Assembly: GCA_023251595.1 (NCBI GenBank)
Contig: JAHEYM010000137.1
Coordinates: forward strand, 1-9,130
Direction: 5' to 3'
DNA length: 9,130 bases
Origin: Bacteroidota bacterium
Lineage (GTDB): Bacteria > Bacteroidota > Bacteroidia > AKYH767-A > JABDAW01
How positions within the stretch are numbered: the stretch's first letter is position 1; each line of letters opens with the position of its first letter. The notes under the pieces were generated by a model that was not told the DNA's origin, made no database searches, and saw only the letters and a program-made list of their open reading frames with translations. Shown here in pieces: positions 1 through 6,005 of this stretch. The translations under genes and the position numbers were made by a program.

Positions 1-472
1 TATTGTTCGACGCAGCCGCAGCACCTGCCGATGAACCAGCAAAAAGAAATTCTTCCTCATTATATTTTTGAAGGAGTAAATCATGAAATGGTGTACCGCC
101 AAGAATGGAGGTGAGACGAAGCTGATCGCCACCGGTGAAAAAGACGACATCCGCCTTTCTAAGACGCTCCAAACGTTCCGGATCGATGGCTTCTTCACGG
201 TTCTCGATGTGCATCACGCTCACCTTCTTAGCACCAAGATATTCCATTGCTTTGGCATACTCCGGACCCACTTCCCGCGGTATTTTCGAAGCCGTCGTGA
301 TGATTTCTATCTGCGAATTTTCTTTGTGTTTGGATTCCGTCAACATCCGTTTCAGGACGCCTGTTTCAAAAAAGTTCAGATTTTTCTCGACTTGTTTGTC
401 AAAGTTTTTCTCAGTGAAACTTCCTGTATCAACGCTTCCGCCGATGATCATCAATTTTCCTTTTGGACTCAT
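1..472 (-). CDS. cphB: Cyanophycinase, N-terminal 157 residues (runs off the left edge)
   Basis: Reading the minus strand from the ATG at 472-470 gives a protein that starts MSPKGKLMIIGGSVDTGSFT and runs in frame to the window edge. It has the peptidase S51 (cyanophycinase) pattern: an N-terminal IIGGSVD strand-turn, FFTGGDQ at residues 111-117, and the nucleophile elbow AGSSAGA at about 145-151 with Ser148 as the expected catalytic serine. The family hydrolyses cyanophycin (multi-L-arginyl-poly-L-aspartate) to beta-Asp-Arg dipeptides in the cytoplasm. The absence of a signal peptide at the visible N-terminus fits an intracellular enzyme. It is divergent from cphA with 135 bp between the two starts, so polymer synthesis and breakdown are encoded side by side. 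The C-terminal part, including the rest of the catalytic site, lies outside the window. Plus-strand open frames over 83-535 are shadows of this gene. Confidence 0.93.
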   Translation of the reverse strand, partial: MSPKGKLMIIGGSVDTGSFTEKNFDKQVEKNLNFFETGVLKRMLTESKHKENSQIEIITTASKIPREVGPEYAKAMEYLGAKKVSVMHIENREEAIDPERLERLRKADVVFFTGGDQLRLTSILGGTPFHDLLLQKYNEEEFLFAGSSAGAAAASNN

Positions 473-607
473 GATGTAAAATTAGATAATAATAAAATTC
501 AAAGAATGATTAAATATTTTATTAATAAACAATGATTGTGTATAAAAATTTGTAGTATTATTGCAGGAATAAGAATTATAAATTTTGATATTCGAAAAAA
601 TACATTT
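473..607. promoter_or_regulatory. Divergent intergenic region between cphB and cphA
   Basis: These 135 A/T-rich bases separate two divergent starts and so must hold the promoters for both genes. I see no perfect Bacteroidota -7 box (TAnnTTTG) in either direction. The closest on the plus strand is TAAATTTTG at 579-587, with one extra base in the box and a TTG at 561-563 upstream at a short 15-nt spacing. No convincing inverted repeat for an arginine- or nitrogen-responsive regulator is visible. The existence of the promoters is inferred from gene orientation; their exact positions are not resolved. Confidence 0.4.
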
Positions 608-3223
608 ATGAAAATACTCAATATTCAAGCACTTCGCGGTCCTAATATCTGGAGCGTAAATCGAAAAAAATTAATTCAGATGCGTCTTGATCTTGAAGAG
701 CTGGAGACGCAACCTACCAATAAAATCAAGGGTTTCGGCAAACGTCTCGAAGCAATGTTCCCAAGTATGATTGAACATCGTTGCTCTGAAGAAGTACGTG
801 GCGGATTTTTCAAACGAGTAAAACGCGGTACATGGATGGGACATGTCATCGAGCATATCGCTCTTGAGACGCAGAGTCTCGCTGGTATGGAAACCGGTTT
901 TGGTCGCACGCGTGAAACCAAAACGAAAGGAATTTACAACGTGGTTTTCAGTTATACGGAAGAAAAAGTCGGACTCTTTGCCGCTGAATCAGCTGTGAGA
1001 ATTGCAGAGGCGTTGGTGAAAAGTGAGAAATACGATGTTCAGGCGGATCTGAAAAAGATGCGGGAAATTCGGGAAGATGTACGTCTCGGACCAAGCACCG
1101 GAAGCATTGTGGATGAAGCGGTTGCACGGGATATTCCATGGATTCGTCTCGGAACAAATTCGCTTGTACAGCTTGGATATGGGATCAATCAAATGCGTTT
1201 CCAGGCGACTATCACCTGCAAAACCAGCAATATTGCAGTAGATATTGCATGTAACAAAGAGGAAACAAAAAAGATGCTATACGCTGCTTCAATCCCTGTT
1301 GCGAAAGGAGATATTTGTGTTGATGAAGAAGATCTGACAAGCACGATTGAACGGATAGGTTATCCGATTGTGTTGAAACCGCTTGACGGAAATCACGGGA
1401 AAGGAGCTTCCATTAATATAAATAATTGGAAAGATGCATGTGCAGGATTATTATTCGCGCAGAAATACAGCAGAAAAGTAATTGTTGAGAAATTTATCAC
1501 CGGCTACGATTTCAGGGTGCTGGTGATCGACAATAAAGTGGTTGCCGCAGCACAGCGTGTTCCGGCGCATGTGGTTGGTGATGGACATCACACAATTCAG
1601 GAATTAATTGTTGTAGAAAATAAAAATCCACGTCGCGGTTATGGACATGAAAATGTATTAACCGAAATTTCTGTCGACCGTGATACATTGGATTTATTGT
1701 CAAAGAAAAAATATACGATTGAAACAAAACCGAAAAAAGGCGAAATTGTATATTTAAAATCAACTGCAAATTTAAGCACCGGTGGAACTTCAATCGACGT
1801 AACCGATATGATGCATCCTGAAAATATATTTCTTGCCGAAAGAATTGCGCGTGTAATCGGATTGGATGTTTGCGGAATCGATATAATGGCAAAAAATTTA
1901 ACACAGTCACTAAAAGAAAATGGTGGGGTAATTCTGGAAGTCAATGCTGCACCGGGTTTCAGGATGCATCTTTCTCCAACCGAAGGACTTCCGAGAAATG
2001 TTGCATCGCCGGTAATTGACATGCTTTATCCACCCGGAAAACAGAGCAGAATTCCTATTATCGCAGTGACTGGAACCAATGGAAAAACTACTACCACAAG
2101 ACTTATAGCACATATTGTAAAAAACAATGGTTACAAAGTTGGCTATACAACTTCGGATGGTATATATGTACAAAATCACATGTTGGAGAAGGGCGATACA
2201 ACGGGTCCGATGAGTTCTGAATTTATATTAAAAGATCCGACCGTTGAATTTGCAGTTCTCGAAACAGCGCGTGGTGGAATTCTTCGTGCAGGATTAGGTT
2301 TCAGCCGTTGTGATATCGGCGTAATCACAAATATACAGGAAGATCATTTAGGATTAAGCGATATTCATACATTAGATGATTTATCTCGTGTTAAAAGTGT
2401 TGTCGTGAAAAGTGTGAAGAAAGATGGATGGGCAGTGTTGAATGCAGAAGATCCGCAGTGTATTAAAATTGCGGAGGAACTGAGTTGCAAAATTGCATAT
2501 TTCAGTATGAACGAAAATTGCAAAGTAATAAAAGAACATTGCAAGAAAGGTGGAATTGCAGCTATATATGAAAATGGATTTATCACCATCAAAAAAGGTG
2601 ATTGGAAAATGCGGGTGGATCAGGCGAACCACGTGCCGTTAACTATTGGAGGTAAAGCGAAATTCATGATTGCAAATGTTTTGGCAGCAACCCTCGCTAG
2701 TTATTTATGGGGATTTAAAACCGAAGATATTAAATCATCTCTCGAAACATTTATTCCCGGGGCAGCTCTTACACCTGGCAGGATGAATATATTTAATTTC
2801 AAGAAATTTAAGGTGATGGTCGATTTTGCCCATAATCCTGCCGGTTATCTCGGCATAGAAGATTTCCTTGAAACGATTCCGTCGAAACACAAGGTTGGAA
2901 TTATTGCGGGAATAGGCGATCGGAGAGACGAGGATATTATGGAATGTGCTTCAATTGCCGCCCGAATGTTTAATCATATAATTATTCGACAGGAAAAACA
3001 TTTGCGAGGAAGGACAGAAGAAGAAATTATAAATCTTATATTGAAAGGAATAAAATCGTCGGGTAAAAAAGTAACGTATGAAATTATTCCGAAAGAAACA
3101 GAAGCGATTAAACATGCTATATCCATTGCAAAGGATGGCAGTTATATAACAGCTCTAAGCGATGTAGTGACAAATGCAATCGAGATTGTGCAGATGTATT
3201 TGGATAAGGAGAATGAGGGGTGA
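608..3223 (+). CDS. cphA: Cyanophycin synthetase, complete (871 aa)
   Basis: It polymerises aspartate and arginine into cyanophycin using ATP, in the cytoplasm. Three parts are visible: an N-terminal domain (about 1-160), an ATP-grasp domain (about 215-475) with the glycine-rich KPLDGNHGKGASI at 257-269 and EVNAAPG at 444-450, and a Mur-ligase-like domain with the P-loop GTNGKTTTT at 489-497 and a later VDFAHNPAG segment. ATP-grasp adds aspartate to the backbone and the Mur-like domain adds arginine to the side chain. The length matches bacterial CphA. The frame is open upstream to a TTG at 536, but the ATG at 608 starts the conserved MKILNIQALRGPNIW sequence and is preferred. No key motif is missing, so the enzyme should be active. 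It is divergent from cphB and followed at once by a heptamer repeat. Confidence 0.96.
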   Translation: MKILNIQALRGPNIWSVNRKKLIQMRLDLEELETQPTNKIKGFGKRLEAMFPSMIEHRCSEEVRGGFFKRVKRGTWMGHVIEHIALETQSLAGMETGFGRTRETKTKGIYNVVFSYTEEKVGLFAAESAVRIAEALVKSEKYDVQADLKKMREIREDVRLGPSTGSIVDEAVARDIPWIRLGTNSLVQLGYGINQMRFQATITCKTSNIAVDIACNKEETKKMLYAASIPVAKGDICVDEEDLTSTIERIGYPIVLKPLDGNHGKGASININNWKDACAGLLFAQKYSRKVIVEKFITGYDFRVLVIDNKVVAAAQRVPAHVVGDGHHTIQELIVVENKNPRRGYGHENVLTEISVDRDTLDLLSKKKYTIETKPKKGEIVYLKSTANLSTGGTSIDVTDMMHPENIFLAERIARVIGLDVCGIDIMAKNLTQSLKENGGVILEVNAAPGFRMHLSPTEGLPRNVASPVIDMLYPPGKQSRIPIIAVTGTNGKTTTTRLIAHIVKNNGYKVGYTTSDGIYVQNHMLEKGDTTGPMSSEFILKDPTVEFAVLETARGGILRAGLGFSRCDIGVITNIQEDHLGLSDIHTLDDLSRVKSVVVKSVKKDGWAVLNAEDPQCIKIAEELSCKIAYFSMNENCKVIKEHCKKGGIAAIYENGFITIKKGDWKMRVDQANHVPLTIGGKAKFMIANVLAATLASYLWGFKTEDIKSSLETFIPGAALTPGRMNIFNFKKFKVMVDFAHNPAGYLGIEDFLETIPSKHKVGIIAGIGDRRDEDIMECASIAARMFNHIIIRQEKHLRGRTEEEIINLILKGIKSSGKKVTYEIIPKETEAIKHAISIAKDGSYITALSDVVTNAIEIVQMYLDKENEG

Positions 3224-3272
3224 GAGTGAATAGTGAAAAGTGAAAAGTGAAGAGTGAAGAATGAAAAGTGAA
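3224..3272 (+). repeat. Tandem heptamer repeat, seven units, consensus (A/G)AGTGAA
   Basis: Seven consecutive 7-bp units begin right after the cphA stop codon: GAGTGAA, TAGTGAA, AAGTGAA, AAGTGAA, GAGTGAA, GAATGAA, AAGTGAA. Degenerate units (AGAATGA, GGGGTGA) may extend back into the last codons of cphA. The ATG at 3261-3263 that opens the next reading frame lies inside the sixth unit, the only one of the seven with ATG instead of GTG. Such short tandem repeats arise by strand slippage, and a 7-bp unit does not preserve frame. Confidence 0.85.
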
Positions 3273-4106
3273 TGGTATCAGGTGCAATTCTTAAATAGAA
3301 TTTTGAGATTTAGAAAACTTTATATTTTTACTATTCTGACTTTAATATCTTCTCTGGCGTATTGTCAAAAGCGAAGGGAACGACACCTCATTGGTAATTA
3401 TGAGTATCAGGAATATAGTCAAATTATTGATAGTTTGTATTTTCATTCTTTTCTCGAACTTAAAAGGGATAGAACTTTTATTTGGCAAAAGCAAAATAAT
3501 CCGGACAGCAGTAATACTTTGGTGACCGGAAAATGGAAAGTTACAAATGATACGCTCAGACTTTCTTCGAATACAGAGAATGAGTATTGTCCGCCTGACT
3601 GGGATTATCATTTTCATGATTTCAGACTTGTGGGATGGCATTATCCTACTGAAACGATCGATGCTTTGGTTGATGGAGAGAAACAGGACACTTATTATAA
3701 ATACGAACTTCAACGTCAGGGAATTCACCTGATAAAAGCCGTCAATCAGGTTCCCGGCACTTATGGTTGCAAAATTTATAATAAAGAAAACAGCATTCAC
3801 CCCATTGAATATTCCATTGAGTTGGATAAGGATTATTCTTTTAAATGGAAGAAATTTATTAATTATAGAATAACGGACTCTGCAGAAGGTATTTGGAAAA
3901 TGGTGAATGACACTTTGCATATATTTCCGGAAGTCAGTAAGGAATTTAAGTTGTCTGGGAAAAAGAATATTTGTCCTACGAAAATGATATTAATAAACCA
4001 GACCGATTGGGCAGGTTGGAATTGTCTTTATCCTATCACAGCTCAGAATCAGGTTAATTGGTTTTATTTTTATCAGACGCCTTTTGTAGTGAAGAAGAAG
4101 GAGTAG
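3261..4106 (+). CDS. Secreted protein of unknown function with two copies of a beta-rich unit
   Basis: I do not recognise a named family. The N-terminus has a basic stretch followed by a hydrophobic segment (about 19-34, ending SSLAYCQ), which reads as a signal peptide. The residue before Cys35 is Tyr, so it is not a good lipobox and secretion to the periplasm or outside is more likely than a lipoprotein. The mature part carries a duplicated pattern: G-x-Y, then L-E-L-x-x-D-x-x-F-x-W, then G-K-W-K-V-T-N-D-T-L at 45-101, and again G-T-Y, I-E-L-D-K-D-Y-S-F-K-W, G-I-W-K-M-V-N-D-T-L at 166-221. This strand pattern recalls small lipocalin-like beta-barrel domains common in Bacteroidota, by impression only. 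The ATG at 3261 lies inside the heptamer repeat. A TTG at 3303 (residue 15) would give a more standard signal peptide and is a real alternative start. Confidence 0.72.
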   Translation: MKSEWYQVQFLNRILRFRKLYIFTILTLISSLAYCQKRRERHLIGNYEYQEYSQIIDSLYFHSFLELKRDRTFIWQKQNNPDSSNTLVTGKWKVTNDTLRLSSNTENEYCPPDWDYHFHDFRLVGWHYPTETIDALVDGEKQDTYYKYELQRQGIHLIKAVNQVPGTYGCKIYNKENSIHPIEYSIELDKDYSFKWKKFINYRITDSAEGIWKMVNDTLHIFPEVSKEFKLSGKKNICPTKMILINQTDWAGWNCLYPITAQNQVNWFYFYQTPFVVKKKE

Positions 4107-4301
4107 CAGCACTTTTTTTTGCGGAATTTAAATTTAATAAGTGATCAAAATCATTTTTTTTGATTATTCAAGCGGAAGACAACGTTTATGAGGTCAGGGA
4201 TCATTTGAATCAAGTTCACAGTTCTAGCGTGTGCGTGTACCATGTGTGCGGGGATTGAAATCCGTTGTTACAATACGCTTCATGTCTATGGCATTAGCAA
4301 A
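4107..4301. other. Non-coding stretch before the toxin-antitoxin promoter
   Basis: About 195 bp with no supported gene. A run of eight T (4113-4120) follows the preceding stop but has no clear stem before it. AATCA at 4149-4153 and TGATT at 4161-4165 flank seven T and could form only a weak A/T hairpin. A short hairpin GGAT-TGAA-ATCC lies at 4252-4263 in a more G/C-rich patch (about 4225-4290). It may be the remnant of a REP-like or mobile sequence, but only one copy is present and I cannot assign it. Confidence 0.4.
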
Positions 4302-4333
4302 TTTGTGATTGTATCGAAAGTTGCTTATCTTTG
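4302..4333 (+). promoter_or_regulatory. Bacteroidota-type promoter of the toxin-antitoxin operon
   Basis: TTTG at 4302-4305, a 20-nt spacer, then TATCTTTG at 4326-4333, which matches the Bacteroidota consensus TTTG-N19-ish-TAnnTTTG exactly in both boxes. Transcription would begin near 4338-4342, giving a leader of roughly 30 nt to the antitoxin ATG at 4372. The -33 box is the right half of an 8-bp palindrome, CAAATTTG (4298-4305), a possible operator for the autorepression usual in type II toxin-antitoxin operons. Confidence 0.7.
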
Positions 4334-4371
4334 GCAAACAGAATCAAGATCGGCACATAAAACAGCAAACT

Positions 4372-4611
4372 ATGACAGACTTAGCTATTCGTCAACGCTT
4401 ATTTGAATACATCCGCTTTGCGGATGAAAAAAAGATAAAAGCGATTTATACAATTGTTGAGGATGAGATAAAAGAGAAGCGTCACATTTGGACAAAGGAA
4501 TTTACCGCCGAAATGGAAAGACGTTCATTACAGATGGAGAAAGGTAATATCGGTAAAGATTGGAGTTCGGTAAAAGCGAAAGGAAGGGCACTGATTTCAA
4601 AGAAAAAATAA
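4372..4611 (+). CDS. RelB-like antitoxin of a type II toxin-antitoxin pair (79 aa)
   Basis: A small, charged protein beginning MTDLAIRQRLFEYIRFADEK. The predicted helical N-terminal half is followed by a lysine-rich C-terminal tail that would lie over the toxin. The frame is open upstream to a TTG at 4309, but that extension would overlap the promoter boxes at 4302-4333, so the ATG at 4372 is chosen. Its stop is 2 nt before the toxin start, the usual antitoxin-first order with coupled translation. The call rests on size, position and the toxin next door more than on a recognised DNA-binding motif. Antitoxins of this kind bind and neutralise the partner toxin and often repress their own promoter. 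Confidence 0.72.
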   Translation: MTDLAIRQRLFEYIRFADEKKIKAIYTIVEDEIKEKRHIWTKEFTAEMERRSLQMEKGNIGKDWSSVKAKGRALISKKK

Positions 4612-4613
4612 TT

Positions 4614-4913
4614 ATGTCTGCTTATTTCATCATTTTTCACCCTTTAGCAGAAAAGGAATACCTAGAATCGATAGAGTGGTACGAAAATAATTTAATTAAT
4701 CTTGGCGAAGAATTTATTAAAGAGGTTGAACAAGTTATTGAACTCATTGAATTGCAGCCAAACATTTTTCCAGTAAAAAAGGCAAAGAAACGCGAAGGTG
4801 TTGTTAACCGTTTTCCTTATGTCGTCATATATCAGGTTTTTGAAAAACAACATTTAATACACATTCTTTCTGTTTTTAATACAAATCGAAATCCTAAATA
4901 TAAAAGGCGGTAG
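4614..4913 (+). CDS. RelE/ParE-family toxin (99 aa)
   Basis: The family layout is clear: an N-terminal strand (YFIIFHPLAEKEYLESIEWY), a helix pair around LGEEFIKEVEQVIELIELQP (residues about 31-50), then strands with VVNRFPYVVIYQVF and the C-terminal FNTNRNPKY in place of the usual H-x-x-R-x-P ending. Length is typical for the family. ParE members poison DNA gyrase and RelE members cut mRNA in the ribosome; the WYE and RFPYVVIY features are common to both, so I do not choose the target. The ATG at 4614 starts the family-conserved sequence; an upstream in-frame start at 4560 would overlap the antitoxin and is rejected. The stop codon TAG (4911-4913) sits in bases shared with the start of the downstream repeat element, so the last codons may have been set by its insertion. 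Confidence 0.88.
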   Translation: MSAYFIIFHPLAEKEYLESIEWYENNLINLGEEFIKEVEQVIELIELQPNIFPVKKAKKREGVVNRFPYVVIYQVFEKQHLIHILSVFNTNRNPKYKRR

Positions 4914-5094
4914 CCGAGAGCAGTTTGCCGTCCGGAAGCAGACACAGATCACTTCAGTCGGTCGCAATTCATTTCTCTAAATCATTTTATTTTTCAGCGA
5001 CCTCTTTCGTGATGACGATTGCGTTGCATTGTGAAGCCGTCATTGCGGATCCCGATTTATCGGGATGAAGCAATCTGTGTGTAAAAGCGGGCGT
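4911..5094. repeat. MITE-like palindromic repeat element, copy 1
   Basis: It shares a 25-nt identical block (4926-4950) with copy 2, plus a similar lead-in (TAGCCGAGAGCA here, TAGCGAGAGCA in copy 2). The ends pair: CGTCCG (4929-4934) with CGGGCG (5088-5093, one G-T), and ACACAGAT (4942-4949) with ATCTGTGT (5073-5080). Inside are a stem GGTCGC (4960-4965) with GCGACC (4997-5002), and a stem CGTGATGACG (5008-5017) with CGTCATTGCG (5038-5047, two G-T pairs). A perfect hairpin ATCCCGA-TTTA-TCGGGAT lies at 5049-5066. There is no open frame of note inside, so it would be non-autonomous. The closing segment resembles the GTCATTGCGR...GAAGCAATCTGTGTG dispersed repeats I know from many bacterial genomes (from memory, not checked). 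An A/T-rich spacer without a gene (5095-5163) follows. Confidence 0.75.
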
Positions 5095-5163
5095 CAGACT
5101 TTTATGAATTAATATATATTTAGAATATAGAAATTATTCCAATTAACAATAGAATATTAAAAA

Positions 5164-5348
5164 TAGCGAGAGCATGCCGTCCGGAAGCAGACACAGATCC
5201 TCTCAAACGCATTTACATTTTCTCATAATAAAGATTATTCATCGCGTTTGATAGGATGACAATGCATTGTGTGGGATTCTTTTTCCCTCCTTCAGCCCAG
5301 AGGATTGTCATCCAGACGAAGGAGGGATCCATGTGTGCAATCGGGCGG
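5164..5348. repeat. MITE-like palindromic repeat element, copy 2
   Basis: Same architecture and orientation as copy 1, starting with TAGCGAGAGCA and the shared block at 5175-5199. The ends pair as CCGTCCG (5177-5183) with CGGGCGG (5342-5348), and GATCC (5196-5200) with GGATC (5325-5329). The first inner stem is TCAAACGC (5203-5210) with GCGTTTGA (5244-5251). The second is GGATGACAAT (5254-5263) with ATTGTCATCC (5304-5313), perfect over 10 bp. An alternative 10-bp stem, TCCCTCCTTC (5284-5293) with GAAGGAGGGA (5318-5327), could compete with it. The inner sequences differ from copy 1 although GATGAC and GCATTGTG are kept, so the copies are related but old. No coding frame is visible. Confidence 0.75.
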
Positions 5349-5437
5349 TGGAAAGATAGTTAACCAAACATTTTTAGAAATAAAACCAAAAAGATGAATA
5401 GTTGTCAACAACAATGAAGAATACTGCAAAATGTGGT

Positions 5438-5445
5438 TACATTTG
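5438..5445 (+). promoter_or_regulatory. Possible -7 box for the nuclease operon
   Basis: TACATTTG matches the Bacteroidota -7 consensus TAnnTTTG exactly and ends 32 nt before the ATG at 5478, a sensible leader length. No TTTG or TTG lies about 19-21 nt upstream, so the -33 part is missing or needs an activator. The rest of 5349-5477 shows only a minor hairpin, GTTG-TCAA-CAAC at 5401-5412. The call is a pattern match on one element. Confidence 0.35.
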
Positions 5446-5477
5446 TGTGGTAAATTGACGCGTTATGACCACTGAAA

Positions 5478-6005
5478 ATGACTTATCCACCACGCAAAAC
5501 CATTGAACGGCTTCGGTCAAAATCTCTAACTCTGAACTATATTAAGATATTTGAGATTTTTGAAACTCAATTTCGACACCTTGAAAAGTATAGGGTTATC
5601 ATCAGGTTAAACTCAAACGGTGACGAGCCGGATAGACCTCAAAGAATCGGAGTAGCTTTTCCGGTTGTTTTCAACCACAAACAGTTTCCGATCCCTAATA
5701 AATTCATGGGTGTTAAAATAAAGAAATGTTTATTTTATGAAGAAGAAATCACAGAACCACCGAAAAGCTGGCTAATAACCCACATTTGGAATCCTCAACG
5801 TTATGAAAGTTTTGTCGATGATAATTTCGACAGTTTAGGTGAAGCACTTGGTGACTTATCAATGAAAAGAGAGGCAATGTTAGATGCCTTATGTTTGAAT
5901 GGAGATTTTAATAAATTGAAAGCCAAATATCTTAAATTCGAGCGACGCCGAAAAATACCGAAACCAGACCATGTATTGTGGGAATATTTATGGAAAAATA
6001 AATGA
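5478..6005 (+). CDS. Unrecognised 175-aa protein, first gene of the nuclease module
   Basis: I do not recognise a family. The protein is soluble-looking, with no signal peptide or membrane segment. It reads as a basic helical N-terminus (about 6-37), a strand-rich middle (YRVIIRLN at 38-45, IGVAFPVVF at 57-65, MGVKIKKCLFY at 77-87), then an acidic segment with PPKSW (94-98) and a helical C-terminal half (about 115-155) ending in KFERRRKIPKPDH. Tryptophans at 98, 104, 168 and 172 are probably structural. There are only two cysteines (84 and 139) and no visible metal site or P-loop. Its TGA overlaps the ATG of the next gene (ATGA at 6002-6005), so the two are translationally coupled and probably act in a fixed ratio. 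A role as specificity or regulatory partner of the nucleases is inferred from this linkage only. Confidence 0.8.
   Translation: MTYPPRKTIERLRSKSLTLNYIKIFEIFETQFRHLEKYRVIIRLNSNGDEPDRPQRIGVAFPVVFNHKQFPIPNKFMGVKIKKCLFYEEEITEPPKSWLITHIWNPQRYESFVDDNFDSLGEALGDLSMKREAMLDALCLNGDFNKLKAKYLKFERRRKIPKPDHVLWEYLWKNK

Noticed and set aside
83..535. Plus-strand open frames of 150 and 114 codons at 83-535
   Set aside because: They lie antisense to the cyanophycinase gene, whose minus-strand translation carries clear family motifs; the plus-strand products show no motif or typical composition.
536..607. A longer CphA starting at the TTG at 536
   Set aside because: The added 24 residues resemble no CphA N-terminus, and the ATG at 608 begins the conserved MKILNIQALRGPNIW sequence.
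4141..4170. Rho-independent terminator after the secreted-protein gene
   Set aside because: The only pairing is five A/T-rich bases around a T-run loop, with no G/C stem followed by T residues; too weak to call.
4249..4264. GGGGATTGAAATCC as a CRISPR repeat end
   Set aside because: It resembles the ATTGAAA ending of some CRISPR repeats, but there is a single copy with no spacing pattern and no cas gene in the window.
5049..5066. Hairpin ATCCCGA-TTTA-TCGGGAT as a terminator for the toxin operon
   Set aside because: The stem is good, but no T tract follows and it is part of the repeat element, so it is described there.
5478..6005. E2 (ubiquitin-conjugating)-like fold for the 175-aa protein
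   Set aside because: The helix-strands-helix order is loosely similar, but there is no plausible active-site cysteine setting (only Cys84 and Cys139), and no E1, JAB or ubiquitin-like gene nearby.
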